This document shows positions 23,701 to 35,218 of a stretch of 64,000 nt of DNA, piece by piece. The notes under the pieces were generated by a model. That model did not search any database. It saw only the letters and a program-made list of their open reading frames with translations, and was not told where the DNA came from. Origin of the DNA: Apoderus coryli (taxonomy: Eukaryota; Arthropoda; Insecta; Coleoptera; Attelabidae); contig OU452199.1 of assembly GCA_911728435.2 (NCBI GenBank), positions 26,360,860 through 26,424,859 on the forward strand, written 5' to 3'. A program made the position numbers and the translations under genes. Position 1 is the first letter of the stretch. Every line of letters begins with the position of its first letter.

Positions 23701-26700
23701 AATTTATATCAGTACATACTGCCTTTTTAACCCTTTTTGTAGTTCTACATTATTTAGTTAATATGTTTAAGTTGTATAATCTTTTTGTTTTATAGAACTA
23801 CAAATAAACTGATTTATTATTAAATATAATACATTTTAACGGTCACAATTAAATCGGATTCTGTCGGCAACATAATATATTAGCTGCGTGTATGTGTTTA
23901 GCTCATGTATAGTCGTAGCTTTTAACAAAGATAATTCAGTTGTAACATAACCGTTAGATAATTCTTTTTGTATTAGGTCGCCAAATGTAAACTACGCAAA
24001 TCGCACTGATGCAAGAACAGTCAGATGCAGTTATGGATCTCAGACAGAGTATAATCATAAATCAGATTTAAATATAAAACTTCGTAATTTTCATATGGAC
24101 AACTTAAAACCCGCTGCACGGTACATGCATGAGGTGTTAAGTAGGAAAGGAAAAGTAATCGACAACATGGTGGAGTGGTTAGGAAAATCGATATGCAGTA
24201 AATATAGCAATGAAATTGGGGTATGATATACAATTCCAATCTGTCCATACTCTCAAAGAGGTTTGTCAATTACATCCAATAAAAATCGAGTAGTTCAATA
24301 ATTTGACGTTGTATGTTGTTGGTTTTTTGTGTTGAGTCTGATGATGCCTGTATAAGGCGAAACATGCCATAGAAGGTAAAGTTAATAAATAATAAATACG
24401 AGGTTTTGATTGGATGTACTTCTGTTATACAAATCAGATAAATATATTGAATATGTAGCATTATTAGTCAGATTTTATGACATTCCCATTAGTTAATTGT
24501 TAGGATGTTATACTCTCAAACGGAGGGATAAGAAGCATTTACTAACACAGTGACACATTACTTTGTCCATAATATTCTGACAGTTCTGAGTCCAGCTTCG
24601 AAAAGCTGCATTTCATTTGCTATTAACCCTCTTTCGGATGATCCACAATATGAACCCTGATGAGCTTGATTCGTCTGACAGCTCTTTTTTCTAACTGCTT
24701 CTGTAAATAAAATTACCTTTAGTTAGTTATATTACAACATCTAAATCATTGTTTTTATTTCAGACAAATTTTACCTATGGTCGAATAGTATCCGATTCAA
24801 ACGGTAAAATTAACAATCAATCCTTGTTACTGGAAGGAACATTTATGTCAAACCGCGGCAACTGTGTTTCATTAAATGTTGCTAAATTACCAAAATATTC
24901 ATTATTTCCTGGACAGGTTGTGGCCATCAAAGGTTCTAAAATGACTGATAATTTGTTGAGGGTAGATGAGATTTTTACAGAGGCTACTTTAGAATTTCCT
25001 ACACCTCATTCGGTATTAACTGGTACGTAAATACAGCTCTTTTATAAGCAAAAATCGACAAACGAGTACTATTAATAAATGCTTATTGATGTTAATGGTT
25101 TACAATAGACGAAACGTTAAGGATATAAGTAGGGATAATAAAAATAAATAAAGAAATAAGGATATAAGTAGGGATAATAGCATATAACTTCGTAATTATG
25201 CATGTACAGACACATTTTTTGAAAGATGGTCGAGAACTGTGCACACAAAGAGGGTGACCTCTTTTCCGAAATATTTTCAATTTCGCAAAAGATAGTCAAT
25301 CTTTTTGCTGCGTATTGTTGTTCAAAAATTATACAACTTTGCTATCACACTGGTGGCATATAAACTATTAGAATCTCCATGTTTTAGAAAACACTTACAT
25401 GCTAAAAAATCAAAGAAAAACACATGCACTAACTGACACTTCACCAAGGATCTAACATCCTGCAAAACACCACCCCCACATCTCCGACCGACACGTTCAC
25501 ATTTTCTGTCTTTGTGATACATTTGATAATTGATGGAAATAATTCCGAATCTCCAACATCCCGATATAGCCCACCAAACATACAAATTCCCTGATGTTTC
25601 TATTAAGTCCTCTCACATTTTGATTGGTACAAATTTAGGTCGCCATTCTGTAACATCTCGTGATCAGCAGTGGGATAAGTTTGTATTCTTTCAGTTGTGC
25701 TCTAGTCTTATCCGTAGATATCGAGATACGGAAGCACTTTTGCTGCGATAAGACACTTATTTTATAGACATTACTCATAACGGACAGAATTTGCTCTTGA
25801 GATTTAAAAACTACCCAAACCGGGCGATTTTTGTTACCGGTGAATAAAAACTATTAACACGCTTAAAATGATCTATGAAATAAATGACCGCGATGACAAA
25901 TTTGACCTTTAAGTATACCGACGCGAGGTCTGCCTGTGAGCGCTTAATTAGTCTATATATTTCAAGAATCTCCAAAGAAAAATCTGATGCCGTCAAATCA
26001 GGGGAATTAGGACATGAATGTGTGTTTTCATAAAACTATACTATAGAGTCGGTATAAATGCAGACTTGTGTTATTTGGTGTGGTGATTTGGACTTTGGAA
26101 GTTTAATCGTTTGTCCAATTTACGAGGCGTTTAAATTTCACCAGATATTACCACTTGGCTACATAACGCTGCTTCCATGTGTTCGTTCACGGTTTTTGGT
26201 GTTCTGATTCGACCCTACCTACCGAAAATTCTTATTAAAATTTTAGATTTTGCAGATGGACCACGAAAATGTTATGCTATGCTCATTTTATACATCATTT
26301 AAGTTCAAAAAAATAAATATATCTGAAGATTCAAGAAAATTATTGAGGCGATGTAGACACAGTAGCACGTGTATGTGGCGCTCTCGTGAATAAATTGTTA
26401 TTAATAAAAGTAATACATCTACAAACTCAAAAGTGCCCATAAGTGGATTGTACGTCAAATAATATATTTGGAGAATAAAATTATATAAAAATCAGGGCAG
26501 AATCTGTGAAGCGACGACTCAGAACTCGAGGAAACAGGAGAATCCGAAAATCCAGTACACGCAAACACGCTGAGCCCAAAGCCAATTGGCAGTAAGAGAA
26601 AACGGAAAGAGATCTTATAGAAGTAAATATATTTTGCAAACCGATTTGAATCCAATAATATTACATTCAAAAATTACCGACCCCAATCATCCTACAGTAC

Positions 26701-29700
26701 AAAAATAACAATAACACTATACATGTAAACTCAAAAGAACCTGTACAGAAAATGAGAATAATTAGGATTTAATATTTAAAATATATATTTGTCAAAAAAT
26801 CAAAAATAATTTGTAGACAGGTAAACAAAACATATAAATCATAAGAATAATAATTAATACATACAGGTACATCGTCAAATAAATAAATAAATCATTTAAG
26901 ATACTTAAAGTAAATTAATTAAGTAAATATTCTACAGTTCAATATATATACATATATGTATATACAAAACACACAATACAAACTACCAACTACTATCCAG
27001 TGTGCGAATCGCTCAAAAATTAATGCACATTAAAATAGTCACCTACTGTTAAAAGAAAACAATTCATACAATATGCCAAGTTTACAGAGACTCTTTCCCA
27101 GGAAACATTTGAATCGATATATTATAGTAATGATGATCCTGAAACTAATACACTAGTAATAAATCTGGATAACACAAGAAATTTTAATATTAATGAATCT
27201 TAGAGATATGTTATACAAAAAGTGTAAGCGTACAGGTAGTATCAATGATTATAACCAGTATAAAATGTATAGAAATCTAGTAGTAAAAATGATAAATGAT
27301 GCGAAAATATCGTATTATAAAAGTGAAATTTTATAATGCAAAAATAATCCAAAAAAGGTATGGGAAACTCTGAATGAATATACAAATAAAAGTAAAAAGG
27401 GTAGAATAAGGAGTACTGAGATTTTAACCGAAAATGATATTGTTGTGACTGAACCAGTGCAGATTGCTGAAATCTTCAATAAACATTATTCTACAATTGG
27501 AGAAAAATGGCACAAAATTTATGAGGACTAATAACCGTATTGATCAACAAAACAGAACCCCTATTAATATGACCTCAATATTTTTAAACCCAATTACAGA
27601 TACTGAAATCAACAACATTATTATGACGTTAAAAAACAACTCTTGTCCGGGATTTGATAATATAACAACGCTATGCCTAAAACAAGTACGGCAATCTATT
27701 TCACGACCACATAGTCTTATAATAAACCAGATTTTTGCTACAGGAAACTCCATTGCATTTCAAAAAAGCTGTAATAAAACCCATTTATAAAGGTAGTGAA
27801 AAAATAAAGTCCTTAATTATAGACCTATTAGTCTAATTTCCAATGTGACAATAATATTCGAAAAAGCACTAAAAAATAGAATTGTCGCGTGTTTTAATGA
27901 AAACAATATAATATCTAGAAACCAATATGGTTTTATCGAAGGAAAATCGGCTGGTGATGCTATGGCTTCGCTAACATCACAGATATATCAGTCATTGGAT
28001 AGGGGAAGATTGTGCGCGGGAGTATTTGTTGATTTGGCAAAGGCTTTTGATACAGTTAGTCATCGTGGACTATTAGCCAAACTATATAATATGCGCATAA
28101 GGGGTAACTCACATGAACTACTCGACAGATCGACAACAAACAGTTAAAATTAATGAATTTAACAGTGCTTACCGGACTGTCAACTATGGAATACCACAGG
28201 GGAGAGTTCAGGGACCAATTTTATTCTTGGCTTACGTAAATGACCCCCTGGAGATGACATGGAGTGGTAAAATTATATCTTACGCAGATGACACGGTGCT
28301 GTTGGTTGACGGAAAGGAACGGTTGGAGGTTGAGGAAAAGGTTAAGGCGGACCTAACAATAATGATACAATGGTTTGATAATAATCTGCTAACCATTAAC
28401 ATTGCTAAAACCCAATATCTATCATTTTCGGCATATAAAGACCGGCTGCCAGTGTACGATGCTATTGGAGTTACCTTGCCATTTAGAGCAACTTCCTTGC
28501 ATATTCAGTCAGTTAATTATGTGAAATATTTGGGCATTTTCATCGATAATAACCTCAAGTGGGACACCCACATTCACCATTTAGTTAAAAAATTGAGGTC
28601 TTTGATTTATCTATTTAAAAGAATTATATCTCTTCTTGATGATACAAGTATATTTTGCGCTGGTTCAGTCATTGTTGTCTTATGGAATTGTGTCATGGCC
28701 ACTTGTGAACATACAAAAAAGGATTCTTAAAATAATGTTTAATCTAAATATAATGTAACCCTCAGACCGGATCTTCTCAGAAAGTGAGTACTTACCGAAA
28801 GAAAACTTTTTTATAAACAAGCTGTACTTCAAATGATGAGGAATAATCTATTATGTAATACACCAGATCATAACTACTCTACCAGACATAGAATCCATCA
28901 AAATTTAAACTTACCAAGGACAAATTTGACATTAGGGCAGAGATGCTTTACGTACGTTGGACAAACAATTTACAATAAGCTGCCTCAAGATACCAGAACG
29001 AAACAAAGTCTAAAAAAATTTCCGAGAATATTAAATGAGTGGCTTCTGGATTTTGACGAAAATTAAATAGTTAGAAGTTGATGCTGGCTGGAGGTCTATA
29101 TATATTACATATTTTTATATGGCTTTTGTTGTTTTGTTTTTAATTTTCTTTTTAGTTTAGTTTTTTTTTCTTTATTAATTAATAAACCATTATTTATATA
29201 CGTATGCTCACTGTGTAAAATACAGATCAATTAGATTATCGTAATTGCTGACAAGTTTTTGTAACTTAGCGAATTAAGATTTATTTAACTGTAATTTGTT
29301 ATACACCTGAATAAATATTATTATTATTATTTGTTTTGCATATAATTCATAGCATAGCATAACATTATGCTCTGCTCATTTTATACATTTAAGTTGAAGA
29401 AAATAAATATATCTCAAGAGTTATTTTCCATATAATTCAGGATGCCTACATCTTTTATAATAATTCATATTTAGTAGATTGATTAGTTTGATATGGGCAA
29501 ATAAACAAGTTGCTTCTGCTCAACAGATTTCCTAATAATATAATATTAAAATACCTTCAATATATTTTTTGTCATTGTGACTTTTATATTGTAACCAATT
29601 AATCTTTTTATATCTAATTTAATTTTAGAACAAATGAACATGGTAGTGGCTGCTGGCCCATTCACAACTCAAGATAACCTACTTTTTGAACCACTCGAAG

Positions 29701-32700
29701 ATCTTCTTAAATATGTACTGGAATACAAACCACACTTACTTTTTTTAATGGGGCCATTTCTGGATCATACACACAAAAATATATTAAAGGGTGATTTAAC
29801 AGATTCTTTAGATTCATTTTTCAGTAAGCTCATCGAGAAAATTATGAGCACTTTAGCTGACATTAACATTCAAGTAGTTGTTGTTGCTTCGCAAAGAGAA
29901 GCTCATCATCATCCAGTATATCCAACCATGCCATATGAAGTTAGAGAACGGTATCCGAATTTGACATTTGTGTCAGATCCATGTATTTTAGATATCGATG
30001 GCTTGGTGGTGGCAGCAACAACAGTTGATATTTTATGTGACATCAGCAACTATGAGATAAATTTGTAAGTATATATTAGAAGGTATGTACCTACATAAAT
30101 CCAAAACCGTCCCTGACTGTCCGGAGTTTGCGCAGTAGAAGTGTGAATGTCCCAAAAGAGAATCACGGATAGTTCTGGATTTATAGTACCCCGTTCCAAC
30201 ATGTTTACTTACAGTTTAAGGATAGTCCGAAAAGATTTCGGATTTTCAGTAAAATTTATTATCCAACGCGTGCGCCCTGATAATGTTTATAAGTTCGGTA
30301 TTTTGTTCTGTCAGCTGACGTTTAAACTAATTTCGAAAATCGACATCGACAAAATGTTATTTCTAGACTGAAGATAATAAAAGTAAGTGTTTCCTCTCTA
30401 AAACCGAATAAATGAATCCTGTAAATATTTTGTGAAAAAACATTGTGATTTCGTTGTTTGAAATGATAAAACGCTTGTCGGTAGTGATTTAACGATGCCT
30501 TAGAACAGGGGACTCCAAACTACGGCCCACAAAAGTGCGATGCTTTTCATTCAAAAAAATTTCGAGCTCTGCAAAAAAGCGCTTGACTTGTCCACAATTA
30601 AGCCAGCGTACGGCAGTATGATATGGTGAGTCGCTTACTCCAAACTCGTCAATAAACTTGCGGAATTGTCGGTGATTCAGCGCAGTGGATCTGGTGAAGT
30701 TAACAACTGATATGACTGGTTTTAGAACTTCAGACATATCCAAACATTTTCCGCACGAGAAATGTTGATGAATGATACAATGTAAGACTAATGGTTTTGA
30801 ACAGCCATCATTTTCTACAGCCTTTAACACAAGTGCAACTACTCCGTTATTTTTACCACAAATATTTTTGCCCATCAGTAGATTTCAAGTTTTTCCATCC
30901 ATTGAGTTCTCACTCGAGAATGGAACTTTTTCACAGGTTTTATTACCTATGAAATCCAAACCTCGCCTTTTGACACCAATTTTTGTTTTTCTGTTTGTAT
31001 ACAGAGAAAGAAGAATTTTTATTTATTTTGTTGTAATTTAATTTGTTGGTTGTCAATAAAGACTATTATTATTATTATTTCTTTTTATTAATGGCATTTT
31101 CTCCCTAAAAATATCAGCCCCAATTGTCGTTCGTGCATACTTTTATCTACTCCGCGAATAAAATTCAACACAAATGAGCAGCAGTATCTGACAAATCCAA
31201 TGCTAGAGAAAACCACTCAAAATGTCAATTTTTTTCAGACAGTTGAGATGATATATTTTCTGCGATGTCTTGTACCCTCCGAGCCACAGTGTTTGCTGAC
31301 AAACTGACACTTTAAAATAAATTTACCTTTTCGGGCATATTTCTTCGGCAACTGCAATCAAGCATTCGCTTATCATTTCTCCATTGGTAAATGGTTTTCC
31401 ACGTTTTCCGATTTCATGAGCTCAACGAAAGCTGGCACGAGTTGCAGACTCTTGTTCAATATTCGCTTTGGTAAACAAAGATTGCTGCGATTTCAGTCCA
31501 CGATGTATTTTTCGCTTCTTTTCCATACTATTAAATCAGACATAAAATCAATAAGTCAAATCAAAATACTTTTATGCTCGGGTGTTACTTTATTTCACAA
31601 TAGACAGTTTCGCTTCCTTCTGCTACGCAAACTGACTCGCGGTTGCGCCGCTAGACTTTTTATATGTAATTACTACCATCTCGAAGTGCTCGGATTGCAC
31701 TAGCCAGAACCAGAACTTTCTGGAACCAACGCGGAAGTTCTCAAATAATTGCTGATAATTTTTTCAATTCTTCAAACTGGTTCCATATAGATTTTTTTGA
31801 TTTTCTTGTATTGATCGGAATAAGTTCATCGATATTTTACTCAATTTCCAACGCAGAAGCATTCCCTAATCAAGACATTTACAAAGATCAAATTCTTTGG
31901 GTTGTTTCACATGAAATTCGCCGACTTTCAACAATACACATTTCTATCCGACGACTTCAGCAGTGACATTTGTTTTAACGTTATACGACGTGTGACCATA
32001 TAGATTCAGGAAATGTTTTGATAAAATACAACTCGTGAAAGTTAAACTGAAAATTGCACTCGTGTGCTACGTTCACTCGGGCAACTTAACGCGCATTCGT
32101 GCTTATTGTCATCCTCAAAATGAAACCTTTCGTCGATAAATCTACTCTACTTCAGATATACTATTCGATGATGTATTCCATAATATCATACAACATAATA
32201 ACTTAGGGTCAGGTGTCGCAGATCAATAGAGTGTTTGTGGGGCAGAAAATAATCAGCAGTCTGATACTTGGTATAAAACGCAGAGCATCGTGGAAAAATA
32301 TATTTCAAGAAAATCGGCTGTTAACTGTGCATGCCATATATGTTTTAAAATGTGCTGCATATTGCTACGTAAATAAACGCCGCTTTACGCAGGACATCGT
32401 GGATCACCGACACAACATTAGAAATCGGTCACTGCTGGCGATTCCTCAGCACAGGACAAAATACAAAAAAAAAACATATAATTGTGTGAAGATTTCTCCC
32501 TGAAGATATAAAAGGCTGTGCGACCATTCAATCCTTTAAAAACAAACTGAAGCGCTATCTGAGTGAGTCGGTCATCTACCACTACGAAATTATCCGTCGT
32601 TGTGTTTTTTATATGATATACATTATATGGGTGTTACTTTAATGTTTGACTTGTCAAATGTCAGTTTTCAACTGATCATCTTTTCATATTGATTAATAAA

Positions 32701-33601
32701 TTACTATTACTATATCCCGCAAATTATCGGTAATTTTCAATAAGAACAATAAAGAAATGAAAAATTTTATAACATTAAAAAAATTATATGACATTAATAC
32801 AACAAAATTTGTACTGTTAATTGCATCATTTTTTTGTTTGTATACTGTTAAAATTCAATTTTGTTTTGAGCTAGTTTATTAGTATAGGTAAGATTGATTA
32901 ACTACTGGATTAGCATTTTATTCAATTATAGGTGTGATAATGTGCTAGGTCATTGGCACGAAACGTTGGCTAACACGTAGTTTCATTTATCATTGTACTT
33001 TCAATTCCGATAAGATTTCTTATATGAATAGTGTAATTTTGCAAATGCAATTTCATAAATCAAATTGTTGATAATTTTAAGATTGAAATTTTATATTGTT
33101 GTAAAGCAAAAACCGGTTTTCTACTCCTGCATTTACAAAATAAAGGTCGCCGTACTATAGAATGTTTAATTTATTTTTAGTGAGAAAAATTCTACAACAG
33201 CAAGTGACCGTTTGGGACGTATAACATCACATTTGTTGAAACAACATAGTTTCTATCCTTTGGACCCTCCAAATAAGGAGATCGGCATGAACCACGAATT
33301 AATGGAAAAATACGGGATGTTAGACGTTAAACCGCATATCCTCATTTTGCCTTCCAATTTGAGATATTTTATAAAGGTAAGTTTAAGAAGCCTTTTATGC
33401 CATTTGCCCTGCATGCAATAGTAGAGTATTAATATCATGTACAAAATTATTTTTTAGAATGTGGAAGAATGTTTAGTAGTGAATCCTGAAAGAATAACAA
33501 AAGGTGGATTTGCGGCTGGTACTTTTTCGAGAATACAAGTGAATCCTGGAGATAAGCAAACTGTTTGTTACAGAACTTCCGCAGAGATATTAAAAATTTA
33601 A
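14724..33601 (+). CDS. POLA2: DNA polymerase alpha subunit B, complete, nine exons
   Basis: Exons: 14724-14799, 14866-15079, 15119-15176, 23594-23676, 23977-24220, 24764-25022, 29629-30064, 33181-33376, 33458-33601. All junctions are GT-AG and in phase; total 1710 nt, 569 aa (human about 598). The protein tethers the catalytic subunit in the polymerase alpha-primase complex that lays RNA-DNA primers in nuclear replication. Residues about 1-90 form the small helical N-terminal domain. After a variable linker the OB fold begins near residue 225 (GRIVSDSNGKINN, SLFPGQVVAIKG). The calcineurin-like, catalytically dead phosphoesterase domain follows: VAAGPFTT, LLFLMGPFLD, VVVASQREAHHHPVYP, FVSDPC. 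It ends with FYPLDPP, PHILILPSNLRYF and VVNPERITKGGFAAGTF. Start chosen as the first ATG of exon 1, with the conserved helical domain following. AATAAA lies at 33682. Confidence 0.97.
15177..18827 (+). other. POLA2 intron 3, left part
   Basis: No coding exon seen in about 3.6 kb. There are two copies of an approximately 20-bp word reading ATCGTGACTAGATCC at about 17752 and 17881, in a GC-richer patch. A lone TACAGGGTG transposon end lies at about 18477. TAGGTAGGTACCTAC microsatellite-like sequence lies at 18007-18025. Confidence 0.5.
18828..20680. mobile_element. Giant fold-back element (~860-bp arms) in POLA2 intron 3
   Basis: The element starts TACAGGGTGAGTCACGAGGA at 18828 and ends with the complement at 20680, with TA on both sides (18826-18827, 20681-20682). 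The left arm runs to about 19690, the right arm from about 19825, leaving a spacer near 135 bp. The arms match almost base for base. Each arm contains further transposon-like ends: TACAGGGTGAATTATGG at about 18937, and outward-facing CACCCTGTAT words near 19124 and 19436, mirrored in the right arm. On the minus strand the spacer side encodes a short tail ending FHFEHLL, like the C-terminus of IS630/mariner-type transposases. It is a non-autonomous derivative. Confidence 0.93.
20701..20780 (+). ncRNA. Hammerhead ribozyme-like motif (type I arrangement)
   Basis: CTGATGA at 20722-20728 is followed by stem II GTTG/CAAC (20729-20732 with 20738-20741) and GAAA at 20742-20745. Stem III is the palindrome GGCATGCC at 20747-20754. 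An outer helix I pairs CACACTGCC (20701-20709) with GGTAGTGTG (20772-20780), eight Watson-Crick pairs plus one wobble, with CAC/GTG pairing nearer the core. Family knowledge: this order and the short palindromic stem III match hammerheads in Penelope-like retroelements. The NUH cleavage triplet expected after stem III is not in place (TGG follows GCC), so this copy may be inactive. Confidence 0.72.
20850..21293. repeat. Inverted-repeat element (MITE-like, ~444 bp)
   Basis: The ends AGGGTTATTCTTTCGTA (left) and their complement at 21277-21293 form an inverted repeat of about 17-20 bp. Weaker mirror symmetry continues inward through TGAACAA words. No coding content. Flanking duplication is not clear. 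Confidence 0.6.
21357..21650 (+). repeat. LINE 3' end fragments with (ATT)n tails
   Basis: An (ATT)n run lies at about 21359-21376. At 21560-21645 the phrase AGCTAGGAGACCTAGTCTCA, then CAACTTCGCC and a second ATT run, is a diverged copy of the 3' UTR of the LINE at 3841-3923. No coding part remains. Confidence 0.75.
22170..22280 (+). repeat. tRNA-derived SINE fragment
   Basis: The run from ACCAGTTAGGTAGGAACC through TTTTTGGCGTCATTGATAGA matches, in the same order, the minus strand of 59570-59680. GTCATTGATAGAGCG resembles a tRNA A box. The copy is truncated after about 22275. Confidence 0.72.
22320..23515 (-). mobile_element. mariner transposon, degenerate, minus strand
   Basis: The high-coordinate end reads, on the minus strand, TAGGTCATTCAATAAGTCAG (about 23513 downwards), a mariner-type terminal sequence. 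The transposase remnant runs from about 23370 to 22340 in several frames. Recognisable parts are EQWLDKHYPNSAPSW, HELADILKISDG, HPPYYPDLVHSAFFLFSELK (third catalytic region) and the C-terminal GIEKLE-type tail ending near 22338. Stops and frame shifts are frequent. The left terminal repeat is not recognisable, so it is probably truncated. It lies antisense within POLA2 intron 3, about 80 bp upstream of exon 4. Confidence 0.88.
24271..24418. repeat. 148-bp inverted-repeat element carrying a hammerhead-like core
   Basis: The ends TACATCCAAT... and ...ATTGGATGTA form an imperfect inverted repeat of about 18 bp. The centre (24338-24368, plus strand) reads CTGATGA, stem II GCC/GGC with a loop, GAAA, then CATGCC, resembling a hammerhead with a decayed ACATGTC stem III/cleavage segment. 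It lies 50 bp downstream of the POLA2 exon 5 donor, in the sense direction. Confidence 0.55.
25116..25178. repeat. Local duplication of a ~22-bp word
   Basis: AAGGATATAAGTAGGGATAA occurs at about 25119 and again at about 25158, separated by an AAATAAA-rich spacer. A short tandem-like duplication in POLA2 intron 6. Confidence 0.8.
27060..29332 (+). mobile_element. Second LINE (5'-truncated, multiple frame breaks) in POLA2 intron 6
   Basis: Coding remnants on the plus strand begin near 27190 with the linker between endonuclease and RT (RDMLYKKCKRTG...), with a TAA near 27334. Reverse transcriptase pieces follow at 27464-27790, 27845-28147 and 28113-28730: FVDLAKAFDTVSH, GIPQGRVQGP and the catalytic YADD. 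A C-terminal piece lies at 28833-29066. The element ends in an ATT run at 29318-29332. The endonuclease is absent. The RT differs clearly from the first LINE, so it is a different family. It is in the same orientation as POLA2. Confidence 0.92.
30489..31720 (-). pseudogene. hAT-family transposase fragment (GTF2IRD2/ZMYM-like), interrupted
   Basis: On the minus strand, about 31540-31080 encodes GLKSQQSLFTKANIEQESAT and KPFTNGEMISECLIA; about 30875-30489 encodes LVLHCIIHQHFSCGK, VNFTRSTALNHRQFRKF and YHTAVRWLNCGQVKRFF. These are hallmarks of the hAT transposase core in GTF2IRD2-like insect copies. Stops and frame shifts are present. A small LINE-like tail (ATT run near 31063-31079, preceded by AATAAAGA) interrupts it. 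It is antisense in POLA2 intron 7. Confidence 0.8.
32190..32625 (+). repeat. LINE ORF2 C-terminal fragment
   Basis: The plus-strand frame at about 32213-32503 encodes ILGIKRRASWKNIF, LLTVHAIYVLKCAAY and LLAIPQHRTKYKK, the segment following the RT in Jockey-type LINEs. Weak continuation after a frame shift includes KGCATIQSFKNKLKRYL. No 5' part. Confidence 0.7.
32935..32972 (+). ncRNA. Decayed hammerhead-like motif
   Basis: TGATAA (expected TGATGA), stem II GTGC/GCAC at 32942-32945 and 32956-32959, GAAA at 32960-32963, then the palindromic CGTTGG/AACGTT stem III position. It shares the layout of the motifs at 20701 and 36998, but the core has a substitution, so it is at best a fossil. Confidence 0.4.
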
Positions 33602-33681
33602 AATAATATAAGTATGCCACGTTATGAAATAATTAATTTACCGCAATGGTATAAGTTTCACGGATATGTTTAAATTATTTA

Positions 33682-33687
33682 AATAAA
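33682..33687 (+). promoter_or_regulatory. Polyadenylation signal of POLA2
   Basis: AATAAA about 80 bp downstream of the POLA2 stop codon, the first canonical hexamer on the plus strand there. Confidence 0.7.
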
Positions 33688-34189
33688 ATAAGTTTACCGT
33701 TTTCAAATTAATGTTTCTGTGATTATCCTGCCAACTTCTTTAGAACAATCTAGTAGCAACTTCGTTGCAGTTTATTTTCTACGCAGTGTAAAATCATCAT
33801 CAATTTACTTCAAAGTTGATTTGATTTTACAATCACTCTTATGATTTGTTAATAATGTAGCTAAAAATCGTAAGACATATTCGATTCCTCGACTAATAAA
33901 TTAGTTAATAATATACAGGGATATCCACGCAACCCGTTCATTAAAAGTTTACGGGCAAGTCGTTTGTTTAGAAGTTTGTTATGTAGAACTTAAGGGCTTT
34001 ACAAAAAGATCTATTTAAATTTGCCATTATGCGGCTTTCCGCTTATAAATTTAATTCTATGTTTTTTGTTACGAATTCACATGCTACATAAAAAAGACCA
34101 ATAATGTGATTCCCTTCTATGACTAGCTGAAGTTGTTGAGAATGAGAATTTTCAGTTCCAGATGAAAAAAATTGATATCCATATACATA

Positions 34190-34330
34190 AATACCTTACA
34201 TTAGCGGCAGAGATCAGTTTGTTTCTTATAACGGTTATAAATCAAGAAGCTACCACGCAAAATCAGGAGTACCTCAAGGTTTGAATCTAGGTCCACTACT
34301 GTTCAATGTCTGGGAAAGAATTTAAAATCT
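34190..34330 (+). repeat. LINE reverse-transcriptase scrap
   Basis: One frame encodes SGVPQGLNLGPLLFNV, the conserved LINE RT block preceding the catalytic Asp pair. Nothing else of the element is readable. Confidence 0.7.
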
Positions 34331-34562
34331 GGAAGAACTCTGTTGACGACTGTCATGTTTTGCAAAATATTCTAAATTTGGTCGGGGATTGGTACGATCC
34401 CAATAATCTTATGCCCGGTACGAATTAAAAATTTGCTATAATAACAGAAAGTCTGAAATTTAAAACCGTGCTTACAAATTGTAAAAATATTATACAGGGT
34501 TGTCAAGAAATATATGAATAACGATTACATGCTAGTCATATCGAACACTTTTTCAGAATTTC

Positions 34563-35045
34563 AGATACTGCCGAATTCGTTTCGCTCTTATTATGAGCTC
34601 TTCAGAGTACCATAGTCGTTGCCCATCTACAATATCTGCCTGCATTTAATCACAATGAGATATACAACAGTAGATATATGTAAACTAGTACGATCTACAT
34701 ATACACATAGTAATGCATATCCCACCATAAACAGGCCGATCAAATCCAATGTACAGGTAACACCAGCCGTAAAAATAGAAATAAACATAGAAATTAATTG
34801 AAAATAGTGTAAACACAAACGCTAGCAGGAGAACATTGATCCTTCTGCTAGCTCACCCAAAATATTTGGGTATCAGTTTGCTTTTGACGGTGTTCGTCTA
34901 TGGGTATATGTAGATAGTACTAGTTTACATATATCTACAGTTGTATATCTCATAGTGATTAAATGCAGGCCGATATTGTAGATGGGCAACGACTATGGTA
35001 CTCTGACGAGCTCATAATAAGAGCGAAACGAATTCGTCAGTATCT
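34563..35045. repeat. Inverted-repeat element (~483 bp, arms ~160-180 bp)
   Basis: The left arm starts AGATACTGCCGAATTCGTTT and runs through a long AT-rich segment to about 34735. The right arm (about 34890-35045) is its complement with scattered mismatches. No coding content. The arms could form a long hairpin in RNA. Confidence 0.8.
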
Positions 35046-35218
35046 ATCGACCCATGGCATCGGTCTGGTTCTACTGAATTAGACTGAGGCCCTGCTAAAT
35101 TATACAAAATCCCCTGTGTAGGTAAAACCAGTCATTTTGCCCGCTACGCCACAAAATTATTATTTTTCATTTATATTTACGGACACAAATTCATTTTATA
35201 ATTGATTATAATGCTTAA

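Noticed and set aside
24656..24690. CTGATGA word as another hammerhead
   Set aside because: No GAAA at the right distance and no stem II pairing.
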